Source: Pedobacter frigidisoli | GTDB lineage: Bacteria > Bacteroidota > Bacteroidia > Sphingobacteriales > Sphingobacteriaceae | Direction of reading: 5' to 3' | NCBI RefSeq assembly: GCF_004331675.1 | Contig: NZ_SJSN01000008.1 | Location: forward strand, 124,001 to 188,000 | Length of the DNA stretch: 64,000 bases | Shown here: positions 15,628 to 25,512 of the stretch, one piece after another | Numbering within the stretch: position 1 is the stretch's first letter | Layout of the letters: each line of letters begins with the position of its first letter | Notes under the pieces: generated by a model | What the model was told of the DNA's origin: nothing | Databases searched by the model: none | Seen by the model: only the letters and a program-made list of their open reading frames with translations | Program-made: the position numbers and the translations under genes

Positions 15628-16527
15628 ATGCTGAATCATTTAAAAACCCTTTCAGGCCACCAAAACCCTGTTTATGCTTTAGCCAATTCTGATAAGGATG
15701 GAATATTTTTTAGTGCCGGTAATGATAAAGGAGTTGTAGAATGGTCATTAAAGAAAATGGCATTTGTAATGGTAAAAATGCCTGTGCAAAGTTCTGTTTA
15801 TTGTCTTCATAACTATAATAATCAATTATTTATTGGCGAAAGAAGCGGTGCTTTTAGTGTTTACGATTTTAATGAGCAGAAAGTAATTGCCAGAGTCAAC
15901 GCCCATACCAAACCCATTTTCAATATTCAAACCGTTAAAAGCAAGAACGAACTTTTAACAACAGGTGAAGATGGTTCTGTAGCGGTTTGGTCGCTTAACG
16001 ATTTCACAGAAATTTACCGTTTTCAGGCAGCTTACGATACAGTCCGGGCAATCGCAATTTCGCCCGATGAAACTGAAGTCGCTTTCGGTTGCAAAGACCA
16101 TCTAATCAGAATTTACAATCTTTCTGATTATAGCTTGAAATCAAAATTAGAAAGTCATTCCTTACCTGTTACCTCATTAGCTTATCATCCAACAGGGAAA
16201 TATCTAATTTCAGGCAGTAGAGATGCACAACTAAAAATCTGGAATTTATCTAATTATGAACTTAGGGAAACCATTCCAGCACACCTATTTACGGTTTATG
16301 ACATTGCTTTCCATCCTACTCTACCGTATTTTGCAACGAGCAGTCAAGACAAAAGCATTAAAATTTGGGATGCCGAAAACTTCAAACTCTACAAAATTCT
16401 AAGCTTGGAGAAAGCTGGAATTGGTCATACACATTCCATTAATAAAATTATTTGGAGTAACGATGGAAAGTATTTAATTTCTACGGGAGATGATAGGCAG
16501 GTGATGGTTTGGGAGATGGAGGGTTAA
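15628..16527 (+). CDS. WD40 repeat protein
   Basis: The 299-residue protein is made of about seven WD40 repeats with GH...WD-type spacing (LSGHQNPVYALANS, TTGEDGSVAVWSL, ISGSRDAQLKIWNL, ATSSQDKSIKIWDA, ISTGDDRQVMVWEM). It should fold as one beta-propeller. No signal peptide or other domain is seen, so it is likely a cytosolic scaffold. It starts 58 bases after hisI on the same strand and ends 19 bases before the convergent alpha-2-macroglobulin gene. Its partner is not evident from context. Confidence 0.93.
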   Translation: MLNHLKTLSGHQNPVYALANSDKDGIFFSAGNDKGVVEWSLKKMAFVMVKMPVQSSVYCLHNYNNQLFIGERSGAFSVYDFNEQKVIARVNAHTKPIFNIQTVKSKNELLTTGEDGSVAVWSLNDFTEIYRFQAAYDTVRAIAISPDETEVAFGCKDHLIRIYNLSDYSLKSKLESHSLPVTSLAYHPTGKYLISGSRDAQLKIWNLSNYELRETIPAHLFTVYDIAFHPTLPYFATSSQDKSIKIWDAENFKLYKILSLEKAGIGHTHSINKIIWSNDGKYLISTGDDRQVMVWEMEG

Positions 16528-16546
16528 ATTCCAACTCTCATAATAA

Positions 16547-19500
16547 CTAGTTAATCCCCACTTTCTTCATTCCCTCCCTACCATAAAATACTGGAAAATA
16601 CATCATTTCTGCTTTAGCTGGATTTAAGACGTATGAGCCTGAATATCTAGGCATTAAATCAATTTCAAAAGTATATTTCCCTTTCTTCAATTTAGTGCAG
16701 AAGATGGAAGTTTTATTCTTATAATATTCACGATGTGTTTCTATGCCCCAAAAATTTTGAACCTTGTTTTCATAAGAGCAACCTGCAGGAATAGGGATCT
16801 CTATCATCACATAATCGGCATCTGCTCGAACATTAACTTCAACCTTTAAGGTTGTTAATGTTCCTGCCTTGAGTTTATTTACCGTATTTCTGTTTTGAAC
16901 GAAAGAGCTACTCACCGTAAAATCTTTATTAACTTTTTCTGGTTTTGGGTTTTGAAACTGCTGATAGGCTGTAAAGTAAATTGGCATTTTTCCATTTTTC
17001 GTTAGCTTAACGTCATCAATATTTTCTATAACCATATCATAAGGAAAAGTAGAAATGGTTTCGTCGTTTAATTTTAAATATGCGGGTTCTGCCTTTTTGT
17101 TTTCTGTTAGCATTTCAGGCAAAATTGTCTCCAAAATTAAGGAGGATTCAAAAGTATTTCGCCATTGCCCATCTCTACGTTGCTCAAGAAAATATAGTGC
17201 AATTTTTTCCAATTCATTTTTATTGTTCCCTGCATTTTTTAACACCTTGTAAGCCAATAACGTGTTTTGTATGCTGTTATCCCAGAAACGAATACTTTCT
17301 TCACCCCAATAAATATTGCCAAACATGGTTTGTTTTTTAATAGCCAATAAAGAATCAACATCGATTTTAATTCCAGCAAGTTGCTTTAATTCCATCAATT
17401 CCAATCGCTCATATAAGCTTGGTTTGTTCTCCGTCTTTCTTTTTGCAAAAGCTAAAACCCAATCTTTTACGTAATACTTATCATTCAGTAAATGTAAAAG
17501 CTTAATCGTTTGCACTTGGTTGTAGCTGGTATCATCAGTTAATTTGCTGATTAAATAGGTATATAAAGTTTGCTTGTTCAAATCAACTTTATAGCCTTGT
17601 TTTTCTGCTTGTAGCAACGCCTCAACCACATGTAAGCTGATCCAAATCTGTTCATCACTGTTTTGCCACCAACCCCAGGTTCCTTGCGGTTTTTTGGTTT
17701 GCTGTAATTTTTTAAGGATGAACACAATATCTTTTTCACGAGTAAAAGGCTCAGTTAAAAATTGACGAACACGCTTTTCTAACAGTAAGGATTTCAACTT
17801 GGAAGCCAGTTGTTCGTTACACAAATACTCGTAGTTGCGCAATTTGGTCATCTCATCCAACAAGGTTGGGAACACCGAGGATTCCGCTCTTAAAGTAACC
17901 TTACCCAAATTTTTATCAAAAGAATAATTAATGGAAGTATCGCGAAGCAAGGCTGAAAAATATCCTTTTGTCTCCTTTACTCCTTGTTCAAAAACAGGAA
18001 TTTTCCTAACCTCACCATCAAAATATCCATTTTCCTGCTTAAGTGTATATTCAAAATTCAAACTATCTCTGCCTTTAACAGCAATAGAAATGGTATCGAT
18101 ATGAGCATTTTTAAATTTAACATTTGTATTTCTCATTTCCTTTCCATTATAACTGAACTTACGGTTTACGATTTCTTCGAAAGGCGTATAATTCATCAAT
18201 TTACCAATCACATTAATGCTATCGCCATTTACAGCAAACAATGGGGATACAAAGTTGGCGCTCAGCGATTTAAAAGATTTTATAAATGTTTCCGTTATAC
18301 CCGATTGCTTTCTGCCGTTTATAGCGATTACTCTAACTTTCCAATTCGTAATATCATCAGGAAACTTTACTGAAAACTTTGCCGTTCCCGTATCATCAGT
18401 AATCAATTTTGGTTGCCAAAATCCCTCGTCAGAGAAATTAGTCCTCATGGTTTGTTGCTGCGAAACCAATTCTCCAGCCAAATTTATAGCAGAACTGCCT
18501 TTTTTTGTTTTGATGATAATTACCCCGTTTGCAGCTTTAGAGCCATAAATAGCAGTTGCATCTGTGGCATTTAATACTTCCATATTAGCGATATCATCAG
18601 CGCTTAACGAAGCCAAATCTCCAGAAAAAGGCACACCATCAACAATTATAATTGGTTTTTGTGTTCCAGTTAAAGATGCCGAACCTCTAATGCGAATCAT
18701 ATCTCCATTGGTAATGCTTACGCCAGCTGCACGGCCAGATAAGGATTGACTAACTACATTAGATGCACTAGCCGTTAAACTTTGTTTTCTCACCGCTCCA
18801 TAACCTACAACAACTACTTCGTTTAAAGAATGAGAATCTGATTTCAGTTTTATATCGCCAATGTTTCCATTTTTAGCAGATAGGGTTATTGTTTCGTAAC
18901 CGATAAAAGAAATTATTACTTTTCCATTTGATGGGATTTTGATTTTAAATTTGCCATCGCTATTACTCGAAGTGAAAACATTCAGTCCGACGATTTTAAC
19001 AGTAACGCCTGGTATTGCCGATTGATCATCTTCCGCAATAATCCTCCCTTCCATTACGCCAATTAACGAGCTGAGATCGAAGTTTTTTTCGTTAAAAATT
19101 TCAACTACTTCATTAGATATTTTTACCGATGGGTAATAATTGTTAGTGCCTTTTACTGTTTTGATGTAGTGATCCAAATTAATGCTAAAATTATCTGCTG
19201 CAGCAATTTTAAACTTATCCCATTTATAATAATTGACACCATTAATCTTGATTTTAATATCCTCTGCGGTAAAATATCTATTATCTTTTAGTAAAAACAT
19301 GATCTTATAATTACCTTTTACAAACGGCGGCCAATAGGTATTGTTACCTGCATAGATTTGAACAAAATCAGGCTCATCTGGCTTGTAAATTATAATATTT
19401 TTGATGTACGGCAAGTGATTTGTAAATGCCGTGTCGATACTAAAAATCAATTTGCCGTTATTTCTCGAAGTTACGTTTTGATTTTTAAACAGCTGAGTGG

Positions 19501-22363
19501 TGTGGCTTCTTAAATCCAGATAATCGTTCCAAATGCTATCAATTTCGCTTTTCTTTAAAGCATACTGTTTGTAATTAACATTTATGCCTGCAGATGATGA
19601 TAAACTTGTATTAAAGGCGAAAGGGCTATCGTTAGATTTTTGCTTAATTAAACCCTTTGTAAAAGTATAGGTATAACCTGGCTCCTTAATAAAATCCTGA
19701 TTAAATTCTTCAGTTTTAAGTTCGAGGTAATTTTCTTTTAGCGGGCCGATTAATAAATCCTTACCGTTTGATACATTAGGAGGATAATTAATTAAGACAT
19801 TAGTGGTATCTGCCCGCACGATAGTTTTCTCTCCATCAAAATTATTTTTAATCTTGAGCATATACCTATTCAGCAAATCGCTTTCTTGTGCGGTTAAAAT
19901 ACTTTCCATTTTAACAACTTCAGGTTTATAATCATTAAAAAGATCGGGCACAAAAGGAAGAAAAGCGTTAATACTTAAAATTGTCTTCTTGCCTTTTGGA
20001 ATCTCAAATTCTGGAATGGTTACCATTTTATTATAGGTACGTAATCTTATCAAATGTTTGCCGGGTTTTACTTTAAAAGAGTAGCGGGAAAGCTGATCTG
20101 ATTGATTAAAGAACACAGGAACCTCATCTATATAAACAATATTTACAGGTTCTATTGCACCGTTGGCAACTACAAATGGTGCAATTTGTGTGGTAGTATC
20201 ATTTGTTGATTCCTGTGTATAATAAACATTCTTCGGATGGGTAAACTTATAATATTCAATGGTATCAAGCCCTAGTTTTTTGCCCCATTTTTGCCAATTG
20301 ATATCAGTATTTTCACTTAAAGAAACACTTTCTGATTCTAACTGAATATTCTTCTTTTTTCTGGCAAAATAATTTTTTCCGAAACCAGGTATAGCAGGAA
20401 AATAATCGTTCTTGAATTTTGAGGTCGTGGCAAATGCCGTTAAATCTGTATTGGAAACCGGTTTATTTTCCAAATCGCTTACCTTAATCAAAACATTAAC
20501 TTTTTGCCCAGGATAAACCATATCTGGCGCAAACAGTTTTACATTCAGCAGATTTGGATTGTAAAAGGCACTGCTTTCTTGATTAATTTCTTCATCATCC
20601 CAATAATAGTTTATTCTAATATGGGCTGCTTGAGCATTTGTATGTTTAAAAGTGGTATCTAAAGCGTTGGTGAAGCCTTTATAAAATATTTTGTTACCAG
20701 AAAAAATGGTGTACCAAAACGGCACCTTATGTTCGTTATCAATTACGACCCGCAGCGAATCTCGATTTTGCGTCGCACCTATGCTTAGTTTTGGATCAAA
20801 ATCCGATAGAGAAATATATTCTTTGGATCCGTTATCTGTCTCCACCAAATAATTATCTGCTTGGAAGTTTATTTTTACGGCCAGCGGCAATTCTACATTA
20901 ACACTATCTAATTTGATACCCTCTTTGGAGAAAGAAATAATTTTAGCTTTCCTTTTTTCAGATTGATCATTAACGCGATAATCAATGTAAATGCTATCTT
21001 TTTTTAATGATGAAATAATTTGAGTCAAAGGCTTTTGCTCCTTTTTATAATCGAAAGACAAATATTTATTATCAGATCGGCTTTCGTTATTGCTATTTCG
21101 AAAATCGAATCTCATGGAAAAATTCAAATTTGCTTTTGGGAAAATACTATCTGGTAACACCAATTTTGTTTCACCCACGGGATCCAAATTCATTTCCTTT
21201 TTCCATAAAGTATCTGGTACAAAAACCTTTTTATCGCCGTATCCACTTACATTATTGGTTAACATAGTAATTCGCACCCTACCATCAGGCACGGCCAGCT
21301 CGTTTTCATCGGTAGCTTTCATAAAGACCGTAATTGGCGATCCTATCTGGTGTTTCTGTTTATCGGTACGCACCGCAAAACTTAAAGATTTAAGCTCATA
21401 ATCTTCGTAGTTAAAATTGCTGGAAATGACTATTTGATCTTCATTTTTAACTTTTTCTGATAGTGAAATTCGGTAACTTCTATCCAACCTAAGATTTAAA
21501 CTATCGGCTAATACAAACTGATATTCGTAACCACCATCACGATAAGGCTTTATCGTTGCCAAAAGAATATCCTTATCGTTAAAAAGTTTTACCTGTAATA
21601 ATTTATTGCTAATGGTTTTCCCTCTATCCGTTAATACGTAAGCCTTGAATTTTACGGTATCCAACGGCTTGTATTTGGGCTTACTAAATACCATAAAACC
21701 TATATATTTCGATTTTGCATTGCCATTTTCACGGTGCTTGGTAAAAAGTTTTTTAAAGGGTGTCCAAGTATATTTAATTGGTGATGAATAGGCAAGTTTT
21801 CGGAAAAAAGACCAATCCTTTTTATAATTATAAGGTTTATCTTCATCCAATTCGAAAGTAAAAAAGTTAGAAATGCCTTGATAATCTACCTTGATGTAGG
21901 TTTCAGATTTTGGTAAAGACGCTTTATAAAGTTGAGCCTTATTATCAAAATGCACCACTTTGCCGTGGCCAATCTCAACTTTATCTGCCTTAATGTAATT
22001 CCCTTTTTGATCTGTGAGGTAAAATTGAAACTCTTTTAAGTTGTTGATAAATTGCAGATCAACATTTTTTTCGGGCTTGTAATGATAGTTGATTTTCCCT
22101 CTATAGGTATTCAAATAAATATAATTACCGAATGGAAGATTCTTTTTATAGCCTTTATCGGTGTAAAAACTATCAACAAGCGTATGCAGAAAATCTTCAC
22201 TGAAACCGAGCTTGCCCTTATCGGCAATTTCGGTGGTTTCTTTATCCGTTATTTTATAGATGTAAGTAAAGTAACCCGAATCTTTACTTTGTGACAGTTT
22301 TTTTTGGCCAAATCCTTTGAAAGAAAAAATGAGTAGAACGATGAGCATTAAAGGTATCTTCAT
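16547..22363 (-). CDS. Alpha-2-macroglobulin-family protein with embedded carboxypeptidase-regulatory/TonB-plug module
   Basis: The 1938-residue exported protein has a signal peptide (MKIPLMLIVLLIFSFKGFGQ) and macroglobulin beta domains over about residues 150-900. A SusC-like insertion follows at about 1095-1290: a carboxypeptidase-regulatory beta-sandwich (GRIIAEDDQSAIPGVTVKI), the SLNEVVVVGYG linker, then a TonB-plug-like part (IRIRGSASLTG, IIIVDGVPFSG, EVLNATDATAIYGSKAANGV). Typical A2M sequence resumes (FWQPKLITDDTG, FPDDITNWKV), then the thioester motif CNEQ at Cys1515-Gln1518 and an alpha-alpha toroid (GTWGWWQNSDEQIW). Bacterial A2M proteins trap proteases in the envelope. No outer-membrane barrel follows the plug, so it is not a transporter. 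It lies 35 bases after the NlpC/P60 gene. Confidence 0.9.
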   Translation of the reverse strand: MKIPLMLIVLLIFSFKGFGQKKLSQSKDSGYFTYIYKITDKETTEIADKGKLGFSEDFLHTLVDSFYTDKGYKKNLPFGNYIYLNTYRGKINYHYKPEKNVDLQFINNLKEFQFYLTDQKGNYIKADKVEIGHGKVVHFDNKAQLYKASLPKSETYIKVDYQGISNFFTFELDEDKPYNYKKDWSFFRKLAYSSPIKYTWTPFKKLFTKHRENGNAKSKYIGFMVFSKPKYKPLDTVKFKAYVLTDRGKTISNKLLQVKLFNDKDILLATIKPYRDGGYEYQFVLADSLNLRLDRSYRISLSEKVKNEDQIVISSNFNYEDYELKSLSFAVRTDKQKHQIGSPITVFMKATDENELAVPDGRVRITMLTNNVSGYGDKKVFVPDTLWKKEMNLDPVGETKLVLPDSIFPKANLNFSMRFDFRNSNNESRSDNKYLSFDYKKEQKPLTQIISSLKKDSIYIDYRVNDQSEKRKAKIISFSKEGIKLDSVNVELPLAVKINFQADNYLVETDNGSKEYISLSDFDPKLSIGATQNRDSLRVVIDNEHKVPFWYTIFSGNKIFYKGFTNALDTTFKHTNAQAAHIRINYYWDDEEINQESSAFYNPNLLNVKLFAPDMVYPGQKVNVLIKVSDLENKPVSNTDLTAFATTSKFKNDYFPAIPGFGKNYFARKKKNIQLESESVSLSENTDINWQKWGKKLGLDTIEYYKFTHPKNVYYTQESTNDTTTQIAPFVVANGAIEPVNIVYIDEVPVFFNQSDQLSRYSFKVKPGKHLIRLRTYNKMVTIPEFEIPKGKKTILSINAFLPFVPDLFNDYKPEVVKMESILTAQESDLLNRYMLKIKNNFDGEKTIVRADTTNVLINYPPNVSNGKDLLIGPLKENYLELKTEEFNQDFIKEPGYTYTFTKGLIKQKSNDSPFAFNTSLSSSAGINVNYKQYALKKSEIDSIWNDYLDLRSHTTQLFKNQNVTSRNNGKLIFSIDTAFTNHLPYIKNIIIYKPDEPDFVQIYAGNNTYWPPFVKGNYKIMFLLKDNRYFTAEDIKIKINGVNYYKWDKFKIAAADNFSINLDHYIKTVKGTNNYYPSVKISNEVVEIFNEKNFDLSSLIGVMEGRIIAEDDQSAIPGVTVKIVGLNVFTSSNSDGKFKIKIPSNGKVIISFIGYETITLSAKNGNIGDIKLKSDSHSLNEVVVVGYGAVRKQSLTASASNVVSQSLSGRAAGVSITNGDMIRIRGSASLTGTQKPIIIVDGVPFSGDLASLSADDIANMEVLNATDATAIYGSKAANGVIIIKTKKGSSAINLAGELVSQQQTMRTNFSDEGFWQPKLITDDTGTAKFSVKFPDDITNWKVRVIAINGRKQSGITETFIKSFKSLSANFVSPLFAVNGDSINVIGKLMNYTPFEEIVNRKFSYNGKEMRNTNVKFKNAHIDTISIAVKGRDSLNFEYTLKQENGYFDGEVRKIPVFEQGVKETKGYFSALLRDTSINYSFDKNLGKVTLRAESSVFPTLLDEMTKLRNYEYLCNEQLASKLKSLLLEKRVRQFLTEPFTREKDIVFILKKLQQTKKPQGTWGWWQNSDEQIWISLHVVEALLQAEKQGYKVDLNKQTLYTYLISKLTDDTSYNQVQTIKLLHLLNDKYYVKDWVLAFAKRKTENKPSLYERLELMELKQLAGIKIDVDSLLAIKKQTMFGNIYWGEESIRFWDNSIQNTLLAYKVLKNAGNNKNELEKIALYFLEQRRDGQWRNTFESSLILETILPEMLTENKKAEPAYLKLNDETISTFPYDMVIENIDDVKLTKNGKMPIYFTAYQQFQNPKPEKVNKDFTVSSSFVQNRNTVNKLKAGTLTTLKVEVNVRADADYVMIEIPIPAGCSYENKVQNFWGIETHREYYKNKTSIFCTKLKKGKYTFEIDLMPRYSGSYVLNPAKAEMMYFPVFYGREGMKKVGIN

Positions 22364-22398
22364 AAATTTGGTTTTATATGAAGATGCAACTTTAATCC

Positions 22399-23184
22399 TT
22401 ATTCCACAAAGCGTTTGATAATCCTTAATTTATGTGAATATTTTCCTAGCTCCTTATTAAAAATCCCTTGATCATCAATGGGATCAATTTTTACTTTTGC
22501 CGAAGAATGGATAATCTCGTTAGGGCTTAACATAATTCCAACGTGGGTAATTTTACCTTCAGCATTATCAAAAAAAGCAACATCACCTGGTTTACATTCT
22601 GCAAGAAAGCCGACTAATTCTCCTTGTTCAGCCTGTTGAGAGGCATCGCGGTGTAATTTAATGTTCAACATTTTGAAAACAGTTTGAACGAAACCCGAGC
22701 AGTCTAATCCGAATAAATGTTTTCCTCCCCATAAATAAGGAACATTTTGGAAAAATTTTGCGGTAGATTCTATTTCAGATTTAAAATTAGCTTTTGAACT
22801 GTCATGAGCCTCAAAACCCAGTTTAAACTTTTCTTCACCAGCATAACAATAACCATCTGTTAAATAAGGCAAATTACTCGCCGGACTTAAATGATAAAAA
22901 CTCCCATCCGCAGCAGTTAAAACACTGTTAAAACTTAATGGGGCAAGCAATTTACAATCATGCATTTCGGCAAACTGACTTTGCGTAATTGGAGCCAATT
23001 GTCTAAAATCCATCCAACCTTCGTAGCCATCGTAACCATTTTGAATTAACCACCAACGCTCTTCTTTCTGAATAATTTCTACATGTTCACCAAATAATAG
23101 CTGCGACACAATTTCTGCTTTGTCTGATGGTTCTGCTCGTAAAGGTGCTACAGCGACTCTACAAATTCCGTATTGATTTTCCAT
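22399..23184 (-). CDS. NlpC/P60 family peptidoglycan hydrolase with SH3-type N-terminus
   Basis: The 261-residue protein has bacterial SH3-like repeats (about residues 5-115, with PLRAEPSDKAEIVSQLLFGE) followed by an NlpC/P60 cysteine peptidase domain (about 140-255). The catalytic Cys162 is in LDCSGFVQTVF, His214 in KITHVGIML, and a third polar residue near IIHSS. Such enzymes cleave gamma-D-Glu to meso-diaminopimelate bonds in peptidoglycan peptides. I see no signal peptide, so it may act on imported muropeptides in the cytosol or use another export route. It is probably co-transcribed with the A2M gene downstream. Confidence 0.93.
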   Translation of the reverse strand: MENQYGICRVAVAPLRAEPSDKAEIVSQLLFGEHVEIIQKEERWWLIQNGYDGYEGWMDFRQLAPITQSQFAEMHDCKLLAPLSFNSVLTAADGSFYHLSPASNLPYLTDGYCYAGEEKFKLGFEAHDSSKANFKSEIESTAKFFQNVPYLWGGKHLFGLDCSGFVQTVFKMLNIKLHRDASQQAEQGELVGFLAECKPGDVAFFDNAEGKITHVGIMLSPNEIIHSSAKVKIDPIDDQGIFNKELGKYSHKLRIIKRFVE

Positions 23185-23294
23185 TTAAATATGCTCGTAA
23201 AAGATGAAGTAAAACTAATAAAATACATCCATTCGCTAACATTTTGCGCACAAATTTGTTAATTTTATGATGATCACCTTTAAACCTGCTCACT

Positions 23295-23747
23295 ATGAAT
23301 TTTAAGAAAATATTAATTGCAGTTGATAACAGCACTTGCTCAGAAAAAGCTGCAAAGGCAGGATATGACATGGCCGAAAAGTTTCAGGCCGAGGTTGCCT
23401 TGGTAAATATTATCGAGCCTATCCCGACAAATGTAAATCCTGATTTAACTTTGGCGCCAGTGTTTCTGGAAACTTATGATAATAGTGAAGAAAACAGTCA
23501 CATCTTACTGAAAGAGATGGAAACAAAATATGGTAATGGAATTAAAACTACCTATTTAAGTGTTGTTGATACTGCGGCTCATGGCATAATCCAACAATCT
23601 GATGAATGGGGATCTGATTTAATTGTGATTGGTACTTATGGTAGAACAGGATTATATCACTTTTTGATGGGAAGTGTAGCAGAACATGTTGCTCGAAAAT
23701 CTGCTTGTCCGGTTTTGATTATTCCAAACAAATGTGACTTAGATTAA
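23295..23747 (+). CDS. Universal stress protein, UspA family
   Basis: The 150-residue single-domain protein starts MNFKKILIAVDNSTCSEKAA, the usual UspA beta-strand and nucleotide-pocket start. It has the ATP-binding motif G-x2-G-x9-G-S in IGTYGRTGLYHFLMGSVAEH and ends VLIIPNK. UspA proteins respond to starvation and respiratory stress. It is divergent from the NlpC/P60 gene and 15 bases upstream of a serine hydrolase gene, with which it may be co-transcribed. Confidence 0.95.
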   Translation: MNFKKILIAVDNSTCSEKAAKAGYDMAEKFQAEVALVNIIEPIPTNVNPDLTLAPVFLETYDNSEENSHILLKEMETKYGNGIKTTYLSVVDTAAHGIIQQSDEWGSDLIVIGTYGRTGLYHFLMGSVAEHVARKSACPVLIIPNKCDLD

Positions 23748-23762
23748 CCGAATTTACGGCGC

Positions 23763-25010
23763 ATGAAAAAAGTAATTATCAACCCTATTTTATTTATTCT
23801 TCTTATTGGTAGCTCAGCTTTTGCACAATCTGGCAAAACAATAATCACTGTTAATAAATTTACAAAAATTGATAATCTTTTTAAACAATACCTTGATAGC
23901 GGCTGGATAAAAGGCATCACAGCAAATATCGCAATTGATGGAAAAACCGTTTACAATAAAGCATTTGGAAATCAAATTGATCGACCTTTTAGAACTGATG
24001 ATATTTTGAGAATAGCTTCGCAAACTAAAGCAGTAACCAGCGTTGCAGTCATGATGTTATTTGATGAGGGACAGTTTACACTCGATGATCCAATCTCCAA
24101 ATATATTGTTGCTTTTAAAAACCCAAAGGTCTTAGATAAATTCAATCCAACAGATTCTACCTACACCACGAAACCGGCTAAAAGAGAAATTACCATTCGA
24201 GATTTATTAACCCACACCTCTGGACTTGGTTATGCACAAATTGGATCGCCCGAAATGAATGCGATTTATGCCAAATCTGGCATTGAGGCTGGATTTGTGA
24301 TCAATAAAAAGCTATTGAAAACCGAAATTAACAAATTAGGAAAATTGCCCCTTGAAATCAATCCAGGTCAAAAATGGCAATATAGCCTGGGCATGGATGT
24401 TTTAGGCAGATTGGTAGAAGTAACATCTGGATTAAGTTTAGATCGATTTTTTAAAGAAAGAATTTTTAATCCATTGGGAATGACCGATACTTATTTTGCA
24501 TTACCAAAAGATAAGCAAAATAGGTTGGCCACTGTTTACACAGAGGATGAAAAAAATCACGTAGTTAAACCATGGAAAGATGGAGCATTTCCTGGTGCAA
24601 CCATTAACTATCCAATAAATAACAATGGATATTTCGCTGGTGGAGCGGGTTTGGTTTCTACCTCAAAAGACTATGGAATATTTCTCCAAATGCTTTTAAA
24701 TGATGGAGAATTAAATGGCAAGAGGATACTTTCTAAGCGAAGTGTAGATTTAATGACTATTAACCAAATTGGTAAAATTCCTTTTGGAGATAATTCTTTT
24801 GGTTTAGGATTCGAGATCACTACCGATAAAGGCAGCAAAAAACTTGGCCAAAGTGCAGGTTCTTATGGTTGGGGTGGTTTTTTTGGCTCCACATATTGGG
24901 TAGATCCGAAGAAGAAAATGGTAGCGCAGATCTATGTTCAGCAATGGCCGCTCTCTCATGGAGATGTAGCTAATAAATTTAAATCATTGATTTATCAAGC
25001 CTTAAAATAA
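23763..25010 (+). CDS. Serine hydrolase of the beta-lactamase / class C PBP family
   Basis: The 415-residue protein has a signal peptide ending SAFAQ. Its beta-lactamase-type fold shows the SxxK catalytic motif (Ser86-Gln-Thr-Lys89 in RIASQTKAVTS), LLTHTSGLGY, a YSLGMDVLG segment at the usual YxN position (the Asn is not obvious) and a C-terminal GGFFGSTYWVDP. This group includes esterases, D-aminopeptidases and penicillin-binding proteins rather than true beta-lactamases. It is likely periplasmic. The substrate cannot be read from the sequence. Confidence 0.93.
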   Translation: MKKVIINPILFILLIGSSAFAQSGKTIITVNKFTKIDNLFKQYLDSGWIKGITANIAIDGKTVYNKAFGNQIDRPFRTDDILRIASQTKAVTSVAVMMLFDEGQFTLDDPISKYIVAFKNPKVLDKFNPTDSTYTTKPAKREITIRDLLTHTSGLGYAQIGSPEMNAIYAKSGIEAGFVINKKLLKTEINKLGKLPLEINPGQKWQYSLGMDVLGRLVEVTSGLSLDRFFKERIFNPLGMTDTYFALPKDKQNRLATVYTEDEKNHVVKPWKDGAFPGATINYPINNNGYFAGGAGLVSTSKDYGIFLQMLLNDGELNGKRILSKRSVDLMTINQIGKIPFGDNSFGLGFEITTDKGSKKLGQSAGSYGWGGFFGSTYWVDPKKKMVAQIYVQQWPLSHGDVANKFKSLIYQALK

Positions 25011-25020
25011 ATTTATTCGC

Positions 25021-25049
25021 AAAAAAAAGTCCCGATTTGCATCGAGACT
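25021..25049 (-). terminator. Intrinsic terminator of ferredoxin gene
   Basis: On the minus strand, AGTCTCGAT, loop GCAA, ATCGGGACT (one G-U pair) is followed by eight T. It lies 35 bases after the ferredoxin stop. Confidence 0.75.
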
Positions 25050-25083
25050 GATATTTATATGCGAAGATCGTTTATGTACAATC

Positions 25084-25434
25084 TTAATTCTCTTGGTGTA
25101 ACCAAGCTTTTTTAGCTAACAATTCTTCTTCGGTTTCGCGTACATCTTCATCATCTACGCAACAATCTACCGGACAAACCGCAGCACATTGAGGCTCATC
25201 ATGGAAACCTTTACATTCTGTACATTTATCAGATACTATGTAATAAACTTCGTCAGAAACCGCCTCCTGTGAGGAATCAGCTTCGATTTGTTGATTACCA
25301 AAATCAATGATACCATTCAAGTTAGTACCATCAGAAAAACGCCAAGCAGTACCGGCATCGTAAATTGCGTTATTAGGACATTCTGGTTCGCATGCCCCAC
25401 AATTTATACACTCATCTGTTATTTTAATCGCCAT
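25084..25434 (-). CDS. 4Fe-4S dicluster ferredoxin
   Basis: The 116-residue protein has two ferredoxin clusters: CINCGACEPECPNNAIY near the N-terminus and CTECKGFHDEPQCAAVCPVDCC near the middle. The spacing in the second is widened between its second and third Cys, as in Alvin-type and Bacteroidota ferredoxins. A region of about 45 residues between the clusters carries an acidic stretch. It is a soluble low-potential electron carrier; the partner is unknown. The divergent acyl-CoA reductase could use it, but that is speculation. A TATATTTG box lies about 40 bases upstream on this strand (25475-25482). Confidence 0.95.
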   Translation of the reverse strand: MAIKITDECINCGACEPECPNNAIYDAGTAWRFSDGTNLNGIIDFGNQQIEADSSQEAVSDEVYYIVSDKCTECKGFHDEPQCAAVCPVDCCVDDEDVRETEEELLAKKAWLHQEN

Positions 25435-25461
25435 GTTTTCGTCTAATTCTTTTGCTTAGTT

Positions 25462-25482
25462 TACCTTTGCGCTGCAAATATA
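25462..25482. promoter_or_regulatory. Divergent -7 boxes between ferredoxin and acyl-CoA reductase genes
   Basis: TACCTTTG at 25462-25469 faces right and TATATTTG (25482-25475) faces left. Both match TAnnTTTG, but no clear TTTG -33 box was found at the right spacing for either. Confidence 0.35.
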
Positions 25483-25512
25483 GCACTTAATCACTTAATA
25501 ATAATTCTAAAT

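Noticed and set aside
18470-19090. Separate TonB-dependent receptor gene
   Set aside because: The plug-like sequence is continuous in frame with the A2M protein on both sides and has no barrel or own start.
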